From Pseudomonas moraviensis (GTDB lineage Bacteria; Pseudomonadota; Gammaproteobacteria; Pseudomonadales; Pseudomonadaceae): DNA of 64,000 nt. The stretch lies in the NCBI RefSeq assembly GCF_900105805.1, contig NZ_LT629788.1, forward strand, positions 2,852,001 to 2,916,000. The letters are read 5' to 3'. Each line of letters starts with the position of its first letter. The first letter of the stretch is position 1. Positions 44,517 to 52,951 of the stretch are shown here, piece by piece. The position numbers and the translations under genes were made by a program. Below the pieces are notes generated by a model that did not search any database, was not told the DNA's origin, and saw only the letters and a list, made by a program, of their open reading frames with translations.

Positions 44517-44612
44517 ATGTTCAAACAACCGAAAGTACGTCAAGCAGGACTCATTCTTTTCGCCACGACGCTGTTGTTGATCTTGCCGAATCTGACCAAG
44601 GTCATCGGCTGA
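44517..44612 (+). CDS. Very small single-helix membrane protein
   Basis: An ATG at 44517, preceded by AAAGGCGG, opens a 31-codon frame: basic start MFKQPKVRQ, then a hydrophobic helix AGLILFATTLLLILPNL, then TKVIG and stop. The basic-then-hydrophobic layout is that of a small inner-membrane protein. It lies upstream of the cytochrome gene, with a G+C-rich hairpin (44653-44673) between them. Function unknown. Confidence 0.55.
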   Translation: MFKQPKVRQAGLILFATTLLLILPNLTKVIG

Positions 44613-44652
44613 TTCAAGCGCCGCGTGCTGTATATCGCCGCTGAAAGTGTGA

Positions 44653-44673
44653 CTGGCCCGCTACCCGGGCCAG
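44653..44673 (+). terminator. Hairpin between small membrane ORF and cytochrome gene
   Basis: CTGGCCCG / CGGGCCAG stem with a five-base loop, without a good T-run. It may be an attenuating or RNA-stabilising structure. Confidence 0.45.
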
Positions 44674-44707
44674 CGTGGTTGTGCCAACCTTTGCGCACTT
44701 ACACGAC

Positions 44708-45529
44708 ATGGACGGCGGTCATTTGAAAACGCTCATTGCGCTCAGTGCCTTGCTGCTGAGCTTGCCCTTGTCTGCCGCACAACTGGATCTGCAGTTGGGC
44801 GCAAACAGCCGCACCTGGCAGACCGAGGAACTGCTCAAGCATCCTCAGCTGCAAACCCTCACGATCAACAATGATGTTTCCTACAAGAAAGACATGACCT
44901 ATCAGGCCGTGCCCCTGGCCGCGTTGCTGACGGGCGTCAGACCTGAGGACCACTTGCAAGCGGTGGCGCTGGACGGCTTTGCCGCCGAGTTGGCCGCTGC
45001 GCCTTTGCTGAACGAGAACGGCGCACGCGCATGGCTGGCAATCGAGGATCCGGCACGGCCATGGCCACCGTTGTCCGCCGGCAAGCACAGCGCCGGGCCT
45101 TTCTATCTGGTCTGGACCGATCCGCAAGCCGGCAAGATCAGTCCCGAGCAGTGGCCATTCGAAGTCGCCAGCCTCAAGTTGATGGCGCCGGTGGCCCAGC
45201 GTTTCCCTGCCCTGCTGCCCGATCCGGCATTGAAGGCCGATGATCCGGTGAACCAGGGCTTTGCCTTGTTTCAGAAAAACTGCCTGGCGTGTCACCGGTT
45301 GAATGGTGCCGGTGATGCGCAGTTCGGGCCGGATCTGAATATTCCGTACAGCCCGACCGAGTATTTTGGTGCGGACTTCCTGAAGCGCTACATCCGCGAT
45401 CCGCAGAGTTTGCGCCAGTGGCCGCAGGCGAAGATGCCGGGGTTTTCGGCGCAAGTGTTGCCGGACGGGGATCTGCAAATGCTGGTGGGCTATCTCAGGC
45501 ACATGGCCGGTCGCAAGATTAAGCCGTGA
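44708..45529 (+). CDS. Exported c-type cytochrome with oxidoreductase-like N-terminal domain
   Basis: About 273 aa: signal peptide (hydrophobic LIALSALLLSLPLSAAQ), then a domain at about 30-170 resembling the molybdopterin-binding fold of sulfite-oxidase-like proteins, then a cytochrome c domain with CLACH (heme attachment) and an axial Met candidate in KMPGFS. A TTG at 44723, giving a tighter signal peptide, is an alternative start. Periplasmic electron transfer is expected; partner unknown. Confidence 0.82.
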   Translation: MDGGHLKTLIALSALLLSLPLSAAQLDLQLGANSRTWQTEELLKHPQLQTLTINNDVSYKKDMTYQAVPLAALLTGVRPEDHLQAVALDGFAAELAAAPLLNENGARAWLAIEDPARPWPPLSAGKHSAGPFYLVWTDPQAGKISPEQWPFEVASLKLMAPVAQRFPALLPDPALKADDPVNQGFALFQKNCLACHRLNGAGDAQFGPDLNIPYSPTEYFGADFLKRYIRDPQSLRQWPQAKMPGFSAQVLPDGDLQMLVGYLRHMAGRKIKP

Positions 45530-45540
45530 CACCAATTCCT

Positions 45541-45630
45541 TGTAGGAGTGAGCCTGCTCGCGATGGCGGCGTGTCAGGCGATACAGATGTGACTGACACG
45601 CCGCCATCGCGAGCAGGCTCACTCCTACAG
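45541..45630. repeat. Inverted REP pair (family A)
   Basis: TGTAGGAGTGAGCCTGCTCGCGATGGCGGC and the inverted copy, between convergent genes. Confidence 0.85.
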
Positions 45631-45646
45631 GGGATTGTGCACATCC

Positions 45647-46450
45647 TTATTGTTGCTGGACGGAGATGATCGGCGTCGGCGAGACGAACACTTTCGCGTG
45701 CATCTGCTCGCAGCCGCCGCCCCGGCGCATGCCGCGTACCGGGCAGGCATCGAGATAGTCCAGGCCCACCGCCAGTTTCAAGTGGCGCTCCGGACGCGAC
45801 AGTTGGTTGGTCACGTCGAAGCTGTACCACGCGTCATCCAGCCACGCTTCCGCCCAGGCATGGCTGGCCAGATGCTCGCAATCCTCGCTGTACAGATAAC
45901 CCGAGACATAACGCGACGGTATGCCGAGGCTGCGCGCGCAGGCGAGAAAGGCGTGCGCATGATCCTGACAGACCCCTGCACGACCGGCGAAAGCTTCGGC
46001 GGCGCTGGTGTCGACCACGGTCGAGCCCGGCGTGTAGGTCATGTGCTGATTCAATGCGCACATCAAATCGATCAGCGCGGTGCGATCACGCCGTTGCTTG
46101 CAGTTTTTCCCGGCAAACTCGCGCAAGGCTTCATCGGCTTCGGTCATGCGCGTGAAGCGCAGGAACGGCAGCGCTGACTGGCTTTCATGTTCGGCCTCGC
46201 GCAATTCATCGATATCGACCTGACCACGGGCACCAATGATGATCGCTTCGTGGGGCTCGTCCATGGTCAATACATGCAGGATGTTGCCGAACGGATCGAG
46301 TTGCGCACGCACCGGGCGCGGTAAATCCAGCTGCCAACTGAGCACGTGCTGACGCTCGCTGTCGTGAGGCGTCAGGCGCAGGTACTGGATGCTCGCGCGC
46401 ACCTGATCTTCGTAGTGATAGGTGGTCTCGTGGCTTATGGAAAGTCTCAT
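45647..46450 (-). CDS. Transglutaminase-like cysteine peptidase family protein
   Basis: A 267-aa protein with an N-terminal beta domain (MRLSISHETTYHYEDQVRAS) and a transglutaminase core with Cys in GRAGVCQDHAHAF, His in SHAWAEAWLDDAW and Asp in SFDVTNQ. All three catalytic residues are present, unlike the transglutaminase-like protein at 13.8 kb. Start at 46450 overlaps the alpha-E gene stop by ATGA. It is the third gene of a coupled set with the ATP-grasp and alpha-E genes. Confidence 0.92.
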   Translation of the reverse strand: MRLSISHETTYHYEDQVRASIQYLRLTPHDSERQHVLSWQLDLPRPVRAQLDPFGNILHVLTMDEPHEAIIIGARGQVDIDELREAEHESQSALPFLRFTRMTEADEALREFAGKNCKQRRDRTALIDLMCALNQHMTYTPGSTVVDTSAAEAFAGRAGVCQDHAHAFLACARSLGIPSRYVSGYLYSEDCEHLASHAWAEAWLDDAWYSFDVTNQLSRPERHLKLAVGLDYLDACPVRGMRRGGGCEQMHAKVFVSPTPIISVQQQ

Positions 46451-47397
46451 GCAGCCTCCAGGTAGGAACTGTGAATGGCGTTGCCCAACTGGCGCACCAA
46501 CGGGATGAATTCGGTCAGCCAGGCGTGCAGGCCTTCTTCGAGGATTTCGTTGATGCCGGTGTAGCGCAGGCGCGCGTCCATTTCCGCCGCCAGGCGTTGT
46601 GCCGGGCGGCCGTTGGCGCCGGGCAGTTGCGCGAGGATCTGGTCGATTTCTTCGGTACAGGCACGCAGCGAACGGGGTACATCGGCGCGCAACAAAAGCA
46701 ATTCGGCGACGTGCCGGGCGCCGGGCGCATCGCGGTAGATTTCGGTGTAGGCCTCGAACGACGACAACGCCCGCAGCAGCGCACTCCACTGGTAATAGGC
46801 GTGCGCTGTGCCGTCACTGACCGCTTCGGCCTGATCGCCGGCCATTTCGTAGCGGGCATCGAGCAGGCGCAGCGTGTTGTCCGCGCGCTCGATGAACGTG
46901 CCCAGACGGATGAAGCGAAACGCGTCGTTGCGCATGATCGTGCCGTAGGACGCACCACGGAACAGGTGCGAGCGCTCCTTGATCCATTCGCAGAAACGGC
47001 TCATGCCGTAGCGGCCCAGACCCTGTTCGGCGATGCCGCGAATTTCCAGCCAGGTTGCGTTGATGTTTTCCCACATGTCGGCGGTGATTCGCCCGCGCAC
47101 CGCATGGGCACTGGCCCGCGCCGCACCGAGGCAGCTGTAGATGCTTGCCGGGTTGGCCGCGTCCAGCGCAAAGAAATGCAGCAGGCGTTCGGCGTGCAGA
47201 TCGCCGTGGCGGTCATGGTAATCATCGAGAGTGCCGGTAATCAGCAACGGCATGGCGAGTTCGTGCAGACCATCGCCGCGCCCGTCCTGCGGCATCAGCG
47301 ACAGTGAATAACTGATGTCGAGCATGCGTGCGAGGTTCTCCGCACGCTCCAGGTAACGCGACATCCAGTACAGATCCGAGGCAGTTCTACTTAACAT
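46447..47397 (-). CDS. Alpha-E domain-containing protein
   Basis: A 316-aa mostly helical protein starting MLSRTASDLYWMSRYLERAEN, the characteristic alpha-E N-terminus. No catalytic motif is apparent. The family is almost always encoded between a circularly permuted ATP-grasp and a transglutaminase-like gene, as here (12 bases after the former, 4-base overlap with the latter). A structural or carrier role in a peptide-ligation system is proposed by comparative genomics, not proven. Confidence 0.92.
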   Translation of the reverse strand: MLSRTASDLYWMSRYLERAENLARMLDISYSLSLMPQDGRGDGLHELAMPLLITGTLDDYHDRHGDLHAERLLHFFALDAANPASIYSCLGAARASAHAVRGRITADMWENINATWLEIRGIAEQGLGRYGMSRFCEWIKERSHLFRGASYGTIMRNDAFRFIRLGTFIERADNTLRLLDARYEMAGDQAEAVSDGTAHAYYQWSALLRALSSFEAYTEIYRDAPGARHVAELLLLRADVPRSLRACTEEIDQILAQLPGANGRPAQRLAAEMDARLRYTGINEILEEGLHAWLTEFIPLVRQLGNAIHSSYLEAA

Positions 47398-47409
47398 GGC
47401 AAGCTTCCT

Positions 47410-48819
47410 TCAATCCTCGACTACCCAGGTGTCCTTGGTGCCGCCACCCTGGGAGGAATTCACCACCAGGGAGCCTTCACGCAACGCGACACGGGTCAAA
47501 CCTCCGGGCACGACCCGGGTCTCGCGGCCGGACAGTACGAACGGGCGCAGGTCGATATGGCGCGGCGCGATGCCGTTTTCGACAAAGGTCGGGCACGTCG
47601 ACAGCGACAGCGTCGGCTGCGCGATGTAGGCATGGGGCTTGGCTTTGATGCGCTCGCGAAAGGCATCGATTTCCGCGCTCGTCGCGGCCGGCCCGACCAG
47701 CATCCCGTAACCGCCGGAGCCCTGGGTTTCCTTGACCACCAGATCCGGAAGATTGGCCAGCACGTGGGACAGCTCGGACGGGTTGCGGCATTGCCAGGTC
47801 GGCACGTTCTTCAGAATCGGCTCTTCGTCGAGGTAGAAACGGATCATGTCGGTGACAAACGGGTAAACCGATTTATCGTCCGCCACTCCGGTGCCGATGG
47901 CATTGGCCAGCACCACATTGCCGGAGCGATAGGACGACAGCAGCCCCGGCACGCCGAGCATCGAATCCGGGTTGAATGCCAGCGGATCGAGGAAGGCATC
48001 ATCGAGGCGGCGATAAATCACATCGACCGCTTTCGGGCCGTCGGTTGTGCGCATGAACACCTTGTCGTCGCGCACGAACAGGTCCGCGCCTTCCACCAGT
48101 TCAACGCCCATTTCCCGCGCGAGAAACGCATGCTCGAAGAACGCGCTGTTGAAGCGCCCCGGCGTCAGCACCACCACGCTCGGGTTGTCGATCGGACTTG
48201 AGCTTTTCAGGGTGTCGAGCAGCAGATTGGGGTAGTGGTCGATCGGGGCGATGCGCTGAGCGGCGAACAGCTCGGGGAACAGCCGCATCATCATCTTGCG
48301 GTCTTCGAGCATGTAGCTGACGCCGCTGGGTGTGCGCAGGTTGTCTTCGAGGACGTAATAAGTGCCATCGCCATCGCGCACCAGATCGACGCCGGAAATA
48401 TGCGAATAGATGTCGCGGTGCAGATCCAGGCCCTGCATTGCCAGCTGGTATTGCTCGTTGGCCAGCACCTGTTCGGCGGGAATGATCCCGGCCTTGATGA
48501 TGCGCTGCTCGTGGTAGAGGTCGGCGAGGAACATGTTCAGCGCCTTGACCCGCTGGATACAACCGCGCTCCACGATTCGCCATTCACTGGCGGGGATGCT
48601 GCGCGGAATGGTGTCGAACGGAATCAGGCGCTCGGTGCCCTGCTCGTCGCCATAAAGCGTGAAAGTGATCCCGGCACGATGGAACAGCAGATCAGCCTCG
48701 CGTCGGCGTTGCGCAAGCAACTCGTCGGGCGTCTCGGCCAGCCAGCGGGCAAATTCCCGGTAATGCGGGCGAACCAGTCCGCCAGCATCGTACATCTCGT
48801 CAAAACAGGTGCGGATCAT
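47410..48819 (-). CDS. Circularly permuted ATP-grasp type 2 protein
   Basis: A 469-aa protein with N-terminal FDEMYDAGGLVRPHYREFARWL and the ATP-grasp lysine/glycine loop VVKETQGSGGYGMLVGP near residue 350, later in the chain than usual because the fold is permuted. Start MIRTCFDEM at 48819. It presumably ligates amino acids or peptides in a pathway with alpha-E and transglutaminase-like partners. First gene of the three-gene operon. Confidence 0.93.
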   Translation of the reverse strand: MIRTCFDEMYDAGGLVRPHYREFARWLAETPDELLAQRRREADLLFHRAGITFTLYGDEQGTERLIPFDTIPRSIPASEWRIVERGCIQRVKALNMFLADLYHEQRIIKAGIIPAEQVLANEQYQLAMQGLDLHRDIYSHISGVDLVRDGDGTYYVLEDNLRTPSGVSYMLEDRKMMMRLFPELFAAQRIAPIDHYPNLLLDTLKSSSPIDNPSVVVLTPGRFNSAFFEHAFLAREMGVELVEGADLFVRDDKVFMRTTDGPKAVDVIYRRLDDAFLDPLAFNPDSMLGVPGLLSSYRSGNVVLANAIGTGVADDKSVYPFVTDMIRFYLDEEPILKNVPTWQCRNPSELSHVLANLPDLVVKETQGSGGYGMLVGPAATSAEIDAFRERIKAKPHAYIAQPTLSLSTCPTFVENGIAPRHIDLRPFVLSGRETRVVPGGLTRVALREGSLVVNSSQGGGTKDTWVVED

Positions 48820-48999
48820 GCCGTACTCCTTGTCACTCCGGACATACAGGCCTTCGCAAGGCCCGTGCCATCGGCATAAACGCTTTGAATTCAATCGGTT
48901 GTGGATCCACGCCAAAGGCAGCGCACCATTCCTGTGCGGCAAATGCCCCGACCCGATTGCCCCCGCTTCATTGCGACGCACTGCATCGCCTATCACCAG

Positions 49000-49191
49000 C
49001 ATAGTCAGAGTTGATTTCACTGCCCGGCAGCGACTGCGGATAATCCGCGCATTCGCTGCAAAACTTCATCGGCATGGCGCTGCGAGGCGGCTCGCCGGAT
49101 TGACCTGGACTGCCGTGGCAGCCCCGCCCCGCAAAGACTTCACTGCATACCCGTCTTCCCTTTTAGCCACCCTCTCCGGTGGCTTTTTTTT
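49000..49191 (+). ncRNA. Candidate small RNA ending at a strong terminator
   Basis: In the 478-base gap between the ATP-grasp gene and rraB there is a plus-strand terminator (49166-49191), GCCACC / GGTGGC followed by eight T, but no plus-strand gene to end. A short transcript beginning somewhere near 49000 is the simplest explanation. No convincing promoter could be fixed, so the 5' end is a guess. Confidence 0.35.
49165..49191 (+). terminator. Orphan plus-strand terminator
   Basis: GCCACC-CTCTCC-GGTGGC followed by TTTTTTTT. It is not at the end of any plus-strand ORF. Confidence 0.85.
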
Positions 49192-49248
49192 GCCTGGGAT
49201 TCTTGTTTCAGGGTTTTGCCACAGCGATTTTGTGCATGCCGAAAACGA

Positions 49249-49276
49249 CAACGGCCGACCCGAAGGTCAGCCGTTG
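49249..49276 (-). terminator. Terminator of rraB
   Basis: The stem AACGGCCGACC / GGTCAGCCGTT with GAA-type loop lies about 22 bases past the rraB stop; the tail on the minus strand is only moderately T-rich. Confidence 0.65.
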
Positions 49277-49297
49277 CCCGATACAAAATGCTCAAGC

Positions 49298-49645
49298 TCA
49301 ATTCAGGCGGTAACGATTGCGCACCTCCTGCTTCACGCCCCAACCCTCAATAATGCCGCCCAGCGGCTCGACCACGGCGGAAAAGCCCTGCTCGAAATCG
49401 CCAATGTCGTCGTAGGTTGCGTACATCACTTTGCTCAATTCCAGCGACCAGGCGCCGTCGTCGCGCGCACTGACCTGGGCATTGATGGACTCACCGCGAA
49501 ATTTGCCTGCTGCCCTGCGCGCCCGCTCCTCGTCCGGGAAAATCGCGTAGAACTCGATGGGATGGAACCGGGAAAAATCGAAACCGCCTTCTTTCATGCG
49601 GCGCAGAACGTTGCTGCTGATGTCTTCTTGATAGGCTGTGCTCAT
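49298..49645 (-). CDS. rraB: Ribonuclease E inhibitor RraB family protein
   Basis: A 115-aa protein with the family features FDFSRFHPIEFYAIFPDEE and a C-terminal GIIEGWGVKQEV. RraB binds RNase E and alters its cleavage of selected mRNAs. Start MSTAYQEDISSNVLRR at 49645. It stands alone between two intergenic gaps. Confidence 0.88.
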   Translation of the reverse strand: MSTAYQEDISSNVLRRMKEGGFDFSRFHPIEFYAIFPDEERARRAAGKFRGESINAQVSARDDGAWSLELSKVMYATYDDIGDFEQGFSAVVEPLGGIIEGWGVKQEVRNRYRLN

Positions 49646-49854
49646 GAATCGTCCCCCTCGATTGATGGATAGACTTTCCGTATTCCCGCCCCGGGCCTTT
49701 TGGCCTAAGTACTACGGCAACGTGGTTGCGCGCGGGAAACAAGCATGTAGCTGACAAGACCAGACCTTAGCGATCCATTCGCTGATCTCGCTTGCAGAGT
49801 AGCCCCAAGAGAGCGCCGCTGCCAAGGCCTGGTTTACGAGATGACAGGATGTGT

Positions 49855-50088
49855 TCAGACAGGTGTGATGCTGCGGATTTCGATGCCGTTCTGGGTCTTG
49901 AGGTTTTTCACCCCGGCATCGGCGGTGCGCCCTTCCAGATCATTGAGATCCAGCTGGGCGGCGACCGGAAGAAGCCGCTCCTTGATCAGCCGCGCGGCTT
50001 CATCATCGGACGGGCATTCCTCACGTTCGAAGATCTCATCAACGATTTCACCATGATCATCCACGAAAGTGACTTTCCACTTTTGCAT
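49855..50088 (-). CDS. Small conserved hypothetical protein
   Basis: A 77-aa product starting MQKWKVTFVDDHGEIVDE with GAGGAGGCAC upstream, setting the start at 50088. The N-terminus looks like a small beta-hairpin domain, and the C-terminus ends NGIEIRSITPV. There is no signal peptide or membrane segment. It is a type seen in pseudomonads; the function is unknown. The preceding gap 49646-49854 holds nothing recognisable. Confidence 0.7.
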   Translation of the reverse strand: MQKWKVTFVDDHGEIVDEIFEREECPSDDEAARLIKERLLPVAAQLDLNDLEGRTADAGVKNLKTQNGIEIRSITPV

Positions 50089-50185
50089 CAGTGCCTCCTC
50101 GATCAACCCGTAAATGGGCTTACCTTTATCTCGACTTTTTTCCGCGAGAGTTGGTTCAAAAGGATTACAGCCGATGATCGTGAAT

Positions 50186-50275
50186 TGTAGGAGTGAGCCT
50201 GCTCGCGATTGCGGTCTGCCAGTCACAGATACATCGACTGGGAAAAAGCTATCGCGAGCAGGCTCACTCCTACAG
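50186..50275. repeat. Inverted REP pair (family A)
   Basis: TGTAGGAGTGAGCCTGCTCGCGATTGCGGT and the inverted copy with spacer of about 35 bases, downstream of speE. Confidence 0.85.
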
Positions 50276-50293
50276 GGGTCTTGCGGTGACGGT

Positions 50294-51169
50294 TCAGTCG
50301 TTGCTCGGCTTGTTCACCGCTTGCAGCACGTATTGCGGCAGAGCGAATGCGCCGATGTGGATTTCCGGGTTGTAGTAGCGGGTAACGATGCCGCTGCCGA
50401 TGAAGCGCTGTTGCAGGGTTTCACGGCTGAGCTTGCGGTAGGCCGGGTTGGTCGAGCCCCAGGCGAAGGTCATCGAGCCGCCGATGTAGGTCGGCACGGC
50501 GGCCTGGTAGAAGTGCCAGTCCGGGAACAGGCTGCGCAGGCGGCCAGCGGTGGTTTTGACTTCATCGATCTGCATGAACGGCGTGCCGTTCTGGGTGACG
50601 AGGATGCCGCCTTCGTTCAGGCAACGGTGGCACGCCTGGTAGAAGTTCTCCGAGAACAGCACTTCGCCCGGACCGATCGGATCGGTGGAGTCGGAAATGA
50701 TCACGTCGAATTTTTCAGTAGTGGTAGCGACGAAACGCATACCGTCATCGATCACCAGGTTCAGGCGGGGATCGTCGTAGGCACCGGCGGAATGGTTCGG
50801 CAGGAATTCCTTGCACATGTCGACCACGGTGCCGTCGATTTCGACCATGGTGATGTGCTCGACGCCGGCGTGCTTGGTCACTTCGCGCAACATGCCGCCG
50901 TCACCGCCGCCAATGATCAGCACACGCTTGGCAGTGCCGTGGGCAAGGATCGGCACGTGGGTGAGCATTTCGTGGTAGATGAATTCGTCGGCTTCGGTGG
51001 TCTGGATCACGCCGTCCAGCGCCATCACCCGGCCCATGCGCGGGTTCTGGAAGATCACCAGATGCTGGTGCTCGGTGCGCACTTCGTGCAGCAGTTTTTC
51101 CATGCGAAAACGCTGGCCATAGCCTTCGTAGAGGGTTTCCAGGTACTCGCTGGTCTTGGTGACGGTCAT
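50294..51169 (-). CDS. speE: Polyamine aminopropyltransferase (spermidine synthase)
   Basis: A 291-aa protein with the decarboxylated-SAM-binding motif IIGGGDGGMLRE and active-site SDSTDPIGPGE. It makes spermidine from putrescine and releases 5'-methylthioadenosine. Start MTVTKTSEYLETLYEG at 51169 matches the family. The methionine-salvage genes mtnB, mtnD and mtnC that recycle its by-product lie about 5 kb away on the same strand. Confidence 0.95.
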   Translation of the reverse strand: MTVTKTSEYLETLYEGYGQRFRMEKLLHEVRTEHQHLVIFQNPRMGRVMALDGVIQTTEADEFIYHEMLTHVPILAHGTAKRVLIIGGGDGGMLREVTKHAGVEHITMVEIDGTVVDMCKEFLPNHSAGAYDDPRLNLVIDDGMRFVATTTEKFDVIISDSTDPIGPGEVLFSENFYQACHRCLNEGGILVTQNGTPFMQIDEVKTTAGRLRSLFPDWHFYQAAVPTYIGGSMTFAWGSTNPAYRKLSRETLQQRFIGSGIVTRYYNPEIHIGAFALPQYVLQAVNKPSND

Positions 51170-51292
51170 GGTCAAGTGCTCCGGTAAATGCGCGGGCGCC
51201 ATCGTGGGGACGATTGCCCGGGAAAGGCGCGCATTCTACGTTGCCGAAGATGACAGGTCGAACCTCAGCTCGTTTTTTACCACCGCAAACCA

Positions 51293-51386
51293 CTGTGGGA
51301 GCGAGCCTGCTCGCGAAAGCGGAGCATCAGTTGCCGGTGATGGCGACTGACACAACGTCTTCGCGAGCAGGCTCGCTCCCACAGGG
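51293..51386. repeat. Inverted REP pair (family A)
   Basis: TGTGGGAGCGAGCCTGCTCGCGAAAGC and its inverted copy with about 40 bases between, between speE and the PLDc_N-type gene. Confidence 0.85.
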
Positions 51387-51410
51387 ATGACAGTGTGATC
51401 GAAAATCAGC

Positions 51411-51602
51411 TCAGATCCGGACGTTGCCCCGTGGCCCGGCAATCGCCCAGATGATCAGGCCCAGCACCGGCAGGAGGATGATCAGCAACACCCAGACGAT
51501 TTTCATCCCGGTGGAGGCGCCGCTTTTCAGCACGTTGATGATTGCCCAGATGTCGAGGGCAAGGATGATCAGGCCAATCAGACCATTGAACGTGGAACCC
51601 AT
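51411..51602 (-). CDS. PLD nuclease N-terminal (PLDc_N) domain small membrane protein
   Basis: A 63-aa protein with two hydrophobic helices (LIGLIILALDIWAIINVL and IVWVLLIILLPVLGLIIW) and C-terminal GPRG, as in the PLDc_N family. Start MGSTFNGLIGL at 51602. Inner-membrane location; function unknown. Confidence 0.85.
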   Translation of the reverse strand: MGSTFNGLIGLIILALDIWAIINVLKSGASTGMKIVWVLLIILLPVLGLIIWAIAGPRGNVRI

Positions 51603-51673
51603 GGTGTCGCTCCAGAATAGTGGCATGCACTTTTAGGATAGACGGTCGCGCGCAGGGTTCCCTTTTATTGCGT

Positions 51674-52204
51674 TCAGACGTGAACGGCGACCTTCAAGGC
51701 CTCCAGTGCCGGCGCAGCGACGATGCCAATCCCGGCGCACAACTCGAGCACGCGAGGCACATCGTTGCCGTAGACCAGGACCATTTGCAGTTCATCGTCG
51801 AGCAACTGGCTGAAGTTCATCAGCGTGTAGCCGCCGTTTTCCTTGTTCAGGCTGCTCATCTGCACCTGAATGCGGTTGAGTGCGGTCAGCGCTTCGGTCT
51901 TCGCCAGTTGCTTGGGCTTGAGGTTGAAATCCACGCCCGGACCGAACGAGGCAACGATTTGTGCGAACAGATCGACGTAGGTGTCGGCCTGGAACAATAC
52001 GGTTTCCGGCAGGCTGCCCACCACCACCCACTCACCCAGCGGAATCGGGAAAGTGTCGTCGTAGTTGATGTCCGGGTTGGCTGTCAGAAAAGCATCGGCA
52101 TCGGCGTAGGCCTGCGCGGCTTCGTCGGCCACTTTCAGGATCTCGTCCTCGCCCATGCAGCCGGAGCTGATTTTGCTGATGAGTTCGACGAGTGCGGCTT
52201 TCAT
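51674..52204 (-). CDS. Conserved hypothetical protein
   Basis: A 176-aa soluble protein starting MKAALVELISKISSGCMGE at 52204. It has acidic helices, then mixed alpha/beta with QVQMSSLNKENGGYTLMN near residue 115. No signal peptide or known catalytic motif. The start is chosen because upstream in-frame sequence runs into a family-B repeat. Type common in pseudomonads, function unknown. Confidence 0.75.
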   Translation of the reverse strand: MKAALVELISKISSGCMGEDEILKVADEAAQAYADADAFLTANPDINYDDTFPIPLGEWVVVGSLPETVLFQADTYVDLFAQIVASFGPGVDFNLKPKQLAKTEALTALNRIQVQMSSLNKENGGYTLMNFSQLLDDELQMVLVYGNDVPRVLELCAGIGIVAAPALEALKVAVHV

Positions 52205-52259
52205 GAGGCGGATCCTGTGATGGAGGCAGATTTTGCGGGCGCGAAGAATAGCGCAGAAA

Positions 52260-52330
52260 AGCAAAAGATCGCAGCCTTCGGCAGCTCCCACAGATTCTGC
52301 GCGTGATTGCGGACCGGCTGCGATCTTTTG
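52260..52330. repeat. Inverted repeat (family B)
   Basis: AAAAGATCGCAGCCTTCGGCAGCTCCCAC and a shorter inverted CGGCTGCGATCTTTTG arm. Confidence 0.8.
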
Positions 52331-52334
52331 ACGT

Positions 52335-52856
52335 TTATGAAGCCAACAACTTTTCCAACTGCGCGGTGGTATCGACTGCGCCCATGGTCCGGGCCGCATC
52401 CAGCGCGGTGACGCCATTGGCGTCCTTGGCTTTCGGGTCGGCACCCTTGCCGATCAGGTAATCGACGATTTCAACGCGGTTGAACATCGCCGCCATCATC
52501 AATGCCGTGCGGCCGTCGAACGACGAGCCTTCGATTTCGGCGCCCGCCTCGACCAGCGCTCTGACCACCGCCAGATCGCCTTTGAACGCAGCGCCGGCAA
52601 TCGGGCTCTGGCCGTTGCCATTGCGCATTTCCGGATCGGCTTTGTGTTTAAGCAGGACCTTCACCGCATCAACATGGCCGTAGTAGCTGGCGAGCATCAG
52701 CAGCGTGTCGCCCTTGCTGTTTTTCAGGTTCACTGGCAGCCCGGCAGTCACCAGGCGATCGAGCATCTCGGCATCACCGTCGCGCGCCTTGTTGAAAACC
52801 TGCTCGGTGAATTCGGCAGCTTCCTCAGGGGTCATCTGGCGGCTTTGGTCAGACAT
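52335..52856 (-). CDS. Ankyrin-repeat protein
   Basis: A 173-aa protein with about four ankyrin repeats from residue 35, for example KGDTLLMLASYYGHVDAVKV and DGRTALMMAAMFNRVEIVDY. Start MSDQSRQMTPEEAAEF at 52856. No signal peptide, so probably a cytoplasmic protein-protein interaction module; partner unknown. Confidence 0.9.
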   Translation of the reverse strand: MSDQSRQMTPEEAAEFTEQVFNKARDGDAEMLDRLVTAGLPVNLKNSKGDTLLMLASYYGHVDAVKVLLKHKADPEMRNGNGQSPIAGAAFKGDLAVVRALVEAGAEIEGSSFDGRTALMMAAMFNRVEIVDYLIGKGADPKAKDANGVTALDAARTMGAVDTTAQLEKLLAS

Positions 52857-52951
52857 GTGGCACTCCATTTCGGTCTATCGGAAAGCCGACAGTTTCCCGA
52901 GCGCGACGGTGGCTGTCACTCGGTTTTTTCCGAGCGGCCCGATAGCCACAC

